A stretch of DNA of 64,000 nt from WLMZ01 sp038227995 (GTDB lineage: Bacteria > Actinomycetota > Acidimicrobiia > Acidimicrobiales > Ilumatobacteraceae). The position numbers were made by a program, and so were the translations under genes. Positions within the stretch are counted from its first letter, which is position 1. Every line of letters begins with the position of its first letter. Shown here one piece after another: positions 60,724 through 64,000 of the stretch. Where the stretch lies: positions 124,001-188,000 of the forward strand of contig JBBRPP010000002.1 in NCBI GenBank assembly GCA_038227995.1, given 5' to 3'. The notes beneath the pieces are model-generated. The model was not told where the DNA came from. It made no database searches and saw nothing but the letters and a program-made list of their open reading frames with translations.

Positions 60724-62055
60724 ATGGTGAATTCTGTGGATGCCGCGACCGCAACCGGTCGAGCCTGGTTGCCCGACGTCGCTCGCGATCGCGAGGCCGA
60801 GATCCTCGACACGATCGGCGGGCTCGACGCCGATGCGGTCGAGGCCACGCTGGACTCGTTGATCCGCCGCAACCGGGCGATCCACGAGCTGGAATGCGTC
60901 AACCTCAACCCGGCCACGAACGTCATGAACCCGCGGGCCGAAGCCGCACTGGCCGCAGGGCTGGCTTCGCGGCCGTCGCTGGGGTACGCCGGCGCGAAGT
61001 ACGAGATGGGCCTGGAGGCAGTCGAGCAGATCGAGGTGATCACCGCCGACCTCGCGTGCCGGGTGTTCGGGGCCAGGTACGCCGAGATTCGGGTCGGCTC
61101 CGGCGCACTCGCCAATCTCTACGCGTTCATGGCGACGTGCAAGCCCGGCGATTCGATCATCGTCCCGCCGGCCACCATCGGCGGGCACATCACCCATCGC
61201 GACCTCGGTGCGGCCGGCCTGTACGGGCTGACGATCCACGAGGCGCCGATCAACGCCGGGCAGTTCACGATCGATGTCGACGGCTTGGCGGCGATGGCCC
61301 GCGAGATCCGCCCGGCGCTGATCACGATCGGAACCAGCCTCAACCTCGTCCCCCATCCCGTCGCCGCGATCCGCCGCATCGCCGACGAGGTCGGGGCCAA
61401 GGTGCTGTTCGATGCAGCGCACGCCTGCGGCATGTTCGCCGGCCACGTCTGGGCCAACCCGCTCGACGAGGGCGCCGACCTGATGACGATGAGCACCTAC
61501 AAGAGCCTCGGCGGGCCGGCCGGTGGTCTGCTGCTCACCAATCGCGCCGACATCGCCGAACGCCTCGACGCGATCGCCTACCCCGGGCTCACCGCGAACT
61601 TCGACGTCGGCAAATCGGCGGCGCTCGCGATCACCCTGCTCGACTGGCTCGAGTTCGGCGACGCGTACGCGGCAACGATGGTCTCGACCGCCGCTGCGCT
61701 TGCTGATTCACTCGCCGACCGCGAGATCCCCGTGCACCGAACGGATCTCGGCTACACGACCTCGCACCAGTTCGCAGTCGAGGCATCGCAGTGGCAGGGC
61801 GGGCACGAGGCGTCGGTGCGCATCCGCGACGCGAACCTGCTCGCCTGCGCGATCGGTCTGCCCGGCAGCGGCGAATGGGGCGGCCTGCGCATCGGCACGC
61901 CGGAGATGGTGCGGTGGGGCATGACGCCGGCCGACATGCCTGAGCTGGGCGGTCTGATCGCCGACGCGTTGCGCTACGACGCCGCATCGGTCGCGCCGCG
62001 CACGCTCGACTTCCGCAGCCGCTTCGATCGACTGCACTTCATCCGCCAGGGGTAG
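60724..62055 (+). CDS. SHMT-like PLP-dependent enzyme
   Basis: The 443-residue protein resembles serine hydroxymethyltransferase in fold and motifs: LECVNLNPATNVMNP, GYAGAKYEMGLEAVE, VGSGALANLYAFMA, LFDAAHACGMFAG and the PLP Lys260 in MSTYKSLGGPAGGLLL. The motif differs from the THKTLRGPRGG of true GlyA, so it is probably a relative, such as a threonine aldolase or alanine/serine-modifying enzyme. AGGA nine bases upstream supports ATG 60724. Nothing in the neighbours fixes its substrate. Confidence 0.82.
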   Translation: MVNSVDAATATGRAWLPDVARDREAEILDTIGGLDADAVEATLDSLIRRNRAIHELECVNLNPATNVMNPRAEAALAAGLASRPSLGYAGAKYEMGLEAVEQIEVITADLACRVFGARYAEIRVGSGALANLYAFMATCKPGDSIIVPPATIGGHITHRDLGAAGLYGLTIHEAPINAGQFTIDVDGLAAMAREIRPALITIGTSLNLVPHPVAAIRRIADEVGAKVLFDAAHACGMFAGHVWANPLDEGADLMTMSTYKSLGGPAGGLLLTNRADIAERLDAIAYPGLTANFDVGKSAALAITLLDWLEFGDAYAATMVSTAAALADSLADREIPVHRTDLGYTTSHQFAVEASQWQGGHEASVRIRDANLLACAIGLPGSGEWGGLRIGTPEMVRWGMTPADMPELGGLIADALRYDAASVAPRTLDFRSRFDRLHFIRQG

Positions 62056-62058
62056 AGC

Positions 62059-62388
62059 TCAGCGGTCTCTGAACAGGGGCGTCGTCTGAATCCGGGGGCC
62101 GAACTCGTCGTCGGCATAGTCGCGGGCCTCGTGGATCTCCAGCCCGAACGGAAAGATGTCGACCTCTTCGCCCGTCGCCGTCATCCAGCCGATGACCGCG
62201 TCGCCCCAGCGCTCTTCGAGCAGTGCATCGCGAACCGCCTCCGCATCGAGGTGTTGGGCGGGGACCCATTCGGCAATCCAGCGCAGAGCGATGACCTTGT
62301 TCAGCGTCTCTTGGGAATCCGCGAGCAGCGGTTGGTCCGGCTCGCTGCGTCGAACGGCGTAGGCGCCGATCGTCTTGAGGACCATCAC
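62059..62388 (-). CDS. Small conserved-looking protein of unknown function
   Basis: The 109-residue acidic protein (ETLNKVIALRWIAEWVPAQH; GWMTATGEEVDIFPFGLEIH) has no recognised motif, signal or membrane segment. Its start codons GTG 62388 and ATG 62385 both overlap the methyltransferase stop, so translation is coupled. It may be an accessory protein of the methyltransferase. I do not recognise its family. Confidence 0.6.
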   Translation of the reverse strand: MMVLKTIGAYAVRRSEPDQPLLADSQETLNKVIALRWIAEWVPAQHLDAEAVRDALLEERWGDAVIGWMTATGEEVDIFPFGLEIHEARDYADDEFGPRIQTTPLFRDR

Positions 62389-63920
62389 TGCGGAATGAGG
62401 GCGATGTCGGCCGGCGTCCAGAACCCAGGGAGCGGTTTTGATTCGGAGCCCGTCGCGTATCGGCGAAGACGCTCTCGGCCGGCGGGATCGTAGAGTTCGA
62501 TCACATCGAAGATCTGCCCAGCGCCGACCGCGCGGAGCGCCTTGTCACCCGGAGACCCGGACTTGGGAAGGTTCGATGTCAGGACCAAGACCTGCTCTTC
62601 GCCACTACCCATCGCCTTCAGTACGTGGAGACGGCCGAGCATCTTCCACAGCGTGTCGGCCCGTTGCAAGCCCGGTCGACTGGTGGTGAACGCTCCCGGC
62701 ACATCGACCCACCACTGCCGTTCGGCACTCTGACTGGTCACCTGGAAGTTGAACTCGATGATGCCGGACGAATGCTTGGCCTTGTCGTTGATCGCGGCAA
62801 ATTTGGCTTCCGTCAGGATCCGTTCGGCGATGTCCTGGGCGCGCTTGCCCTCTCGTACAGCCCGCGCCTGGAAGTGCTCCTGGCGATCCTCCGCGTCCAG
62901 CTGCGAGAACGCTTCCTCGAATTCGAAGGTGCCTTGGTCGATTCCCTTGGTGACCTCGTCCAAGGTGTTGGCCCGGCGTAGTGCGTCGTCGAGTCGCCTC
63001 TGGGACAACGCAACGTAAGCCGGATCCGTGTCGTACCCCACCCCGATGCGGCCAGTGCGGGCGGCGGCGACCAGTGTCGTACCGGAGCCCGCGAACGGGT
63101 CGAGGACGATGTCGTCCTTGTACGTGTAGAGATCGATCAGTCGTCGTGGGAGCTCGACCGGGAACGGGGCTGGGTGACCGATCCTGGTTGCCGACTCGGC
63201 GTCGATGCGCCAGACATCGCGAGTGACGTCGACGAACTCGTCGTTGGCCAGGGTCGACTCGTGCGGGAGGCCGTTGCGCTTGCGGTCCTTGACGGCCAGC
63301 GCCCGTGCGAATCGGCCCTTGGAGGCGATGATCACGCGCTCGGTCATGTCACGGAGGACGGGGTTGGACGCCTTCGCGAAGGACCCCCATGCGCACGACC
63401 CGGCGGAGGTGGCCGCCTTCTCCCAGATCACCTCACCGCGGAGCAGCAGCCCGAGATCGTCCTGCAGGATGGATATGACGTCGGCGCTCAGACTGCGGTA
63501 GGGCTTGCGGCCGAGGTTGGCCACGTTGACCGCGATGCGGCCACCGGGCTCGAGAACCCGGACGCATTCGGCAAAGACCTCGCGGAGCAGATCGAGAAAT
63601 TCGAAGTACGTGCCGGGTACTCGCGACTCACCATCGAGTTCGCCCGTCACGGCCAGCTCGTATTCCTTCCCCACGAAGTAGGGCGGCGACGTGACGACCA
63701 ACGCCACGCAGTTGTCGGGCAGATGGGTCATCGATGTGGCCGACGCATTGAACAAATGGCCTCGACCCAGTTCATCCATCAGTTCCTGGGGCCGATTGAT
63801 GGTCTCGTCGTCAGACAGCTTCGGCGGGTTGAACCTGCTGTAGAACTGCGACGCATCATGCCCCTCGCGACGGCCGACGCCGAACGACGAGGTCTGTGTA
63901 TGGCGGTCGCGATCATCCAT
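62385..63920 (-). CDS. Beta-class DNA methyltransferase with extra C-terminal domain
   Basis: The 511-residue protein has the permuted (beta-class) motif order: catalytic motif IV TSPPYF (77-82) first, then the SAM site DPFAGSGTTLVAAA (274-287). TSPPY suggests N4-cytosine or N6-adenine methylation. Residues 310-511 are not part of a standard methyltransferase: a helical segment leads to IIEFNFQVTS, WWVDVPGAFTTSRPGL, DTLWKMLGRLHVLKA and VLVLTSNLP, which could be a recognition or nuclease-like domain. TACGCT ending 6 bases before ATG 63920 suggests a leaderless transcript. No separate restriction gene is visible in the window. Confidence 0.88.
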   Translation of the reverse strand: MDDRDRHTQTSSFGVGRREGHDASQFYSRFNPPKLSDDETINRPQELMDELGRGHLFNASATSMTHLPDNCVALVVTSPPYFVGKEYELAVTGELDGESRVPGTYFEFLDLLREVFAECVRVLEPGGRIAVNVANLGRKPYRSLSADVISILQDDLGLLLRGEVIWEKAATSAGSCAWGSFAKASNPVLRDMTERVIIASKGRFARALAVKDRKRNGLPHESTLANDEFVDVTRDVWRIDAESATRIGHPAPFPVELPRRLIDLYTYKDDIVLDPFAGSGTTLVAAARTGRIGVGYDTDPAYVALSQRRLDDALRRANTLDEVTKGIDQGTFEFEEAFSQLDAEDRQEHFQARAVREGKRAQDIAERILTEAKFAAINDKAKHSSGIIEFNFQVTSQSAERQWWVDVPGAFTTSRPGLQRADTLWKMLGRLHVLKAMGSGEEQVLVLTSNLPKSGSPGDKALRAVGAGQIFDVIELYDPAGRERLRRYATGSESKPLPGFWTPADIALIPQ

Positions 63921-63926
63921 GCGATG

Positions 63927-63932
63927 AGCGTA
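63927..63932 (-). promoter_or_regulatory. Possible -10 hexamer TACGCT for the methyltransferase
   Basis: Read on the minus strand, TACGCT fits TANNNT and ends 6 bases before ATG 63920. There is no ribosome-binding site between them. Confidence 0.4.
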
Positions 63933-63942
63933 ATGCGGGCCT

Positions 63943-64000
63943 GTGACAGAGAAACCGATGGACGTGTCGGGTGCTGGCCATCGACGGGTGTCGAGCCGCG
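63943..64000 (+). CDS. Possible 5' end of a divergent gene, cut by the window edge
   Basis: A frame starting GTG (MTEKPMDVSGAGHRRVSSR) stays open to the window end. Only 19 residues are visible and none are diagnostic. It is listed because the divergent strand has no other gene here. Confidence 0.25.
   Translation, partial: MTEKPMDVSGAGHRRVSSR

Overview
The window is GC-rich, gene-dense chromosomal DNA with many GTG starts, stop/start overlaps (ATGA, GTGA, TGATG), several promoter-like hexamers placed directly before start codons (leaderless mRNAs), F420-type luciferase-like oxidoreductases and sortase-anchored surface proteins. Together these point to a free-living actinobacterium, most likely of the Acidimicrobiia (Ilumatobacter-like). 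That placement is inference; no rRNA or marker gene is present. I see no phage, transposase, integrase or CRISPR array.

Region 1 (1-15959) is an extracellular polysaccharide locus. A 5'-partial secreted protein and a FlaA1/CapD-type nucleotide-sugar dehydratase run left. A coupled four-gene run goes right: NeuD/PglD-type acyltransferase, initiating sugar-phosphate transferase, PqqD-like protein and UDP-sugar dehydrogenase. A nine-gene coupled minus-strand operon faces it: Wzz/BY-kinase, multi-pass membrane protein, second PqqD-like protein, HPr-kinase-like protein, NTP_transf_5 nucleotidyltransferase, GT4, low-molecular-weight tyrosine phosphatase, polysaccharide deacetylase, GT4. A DegT-type aminotransferase and a small membrane protein diverge from it.

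Region 2 (16023-30051) holds a lipoprotein with two SPOR-like repeats, a luciferase-like oxidoreductase, and a minus-strand series of NAD-dependent epimerase, asparagine synthetase-type amidotransferase, DUF4012 membrane protein and an ABC exporter pair. An AhpD-like protein, a GT4-GNAT fusion, a TrmH-type RNA methyltransferase, a small exported protein and a SnoaL-like protein follow.

Region 3 (30055-57102) is a cell-surface island: an approximately 2,880-residue SdrD_B/DUF11 protein ending LPVTG, a MalT-type LuxR regulator, a Tat-exported deacetylase, a TetR regulator, an approximately 2,120-residue SdrD_B/DUF11 protein ending LPTTG, a secreted beta-helix protein, tRNA-Ala(TGC), a PAS/GGDEF/EAL protein, a sortase and an ice-binding-like (DUF3494) protein ending LPRTG. 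Three sortase substrates, the sortase, a cyclic-di-GMP enzyme and two regulators within 27 kb suggest a regulated adhesion or surface-coat system. A 17-bp dyad shared by the TetR upstream region and the divergent promoter region of the largest surface protein may be its operator.

Region 4 (57166-64000) is more ordinary: luciferase-like oxidoreductase, phytanoyl-CoA dioxygenase-like protein, MFS transporter, SHMT-like PLP enzyme, a small hypothetical protein and a beta-class DNA methyltransferase with an unexplained C-terminal domain. No gene-free stretch exceeds 300 bases. The longest gaps (49428-49703, 54912-55133, 51504-51719, 38683-38873) hold promoters, hairpins and dyads described below, apart from 54912-55133, where I see nothing definite.
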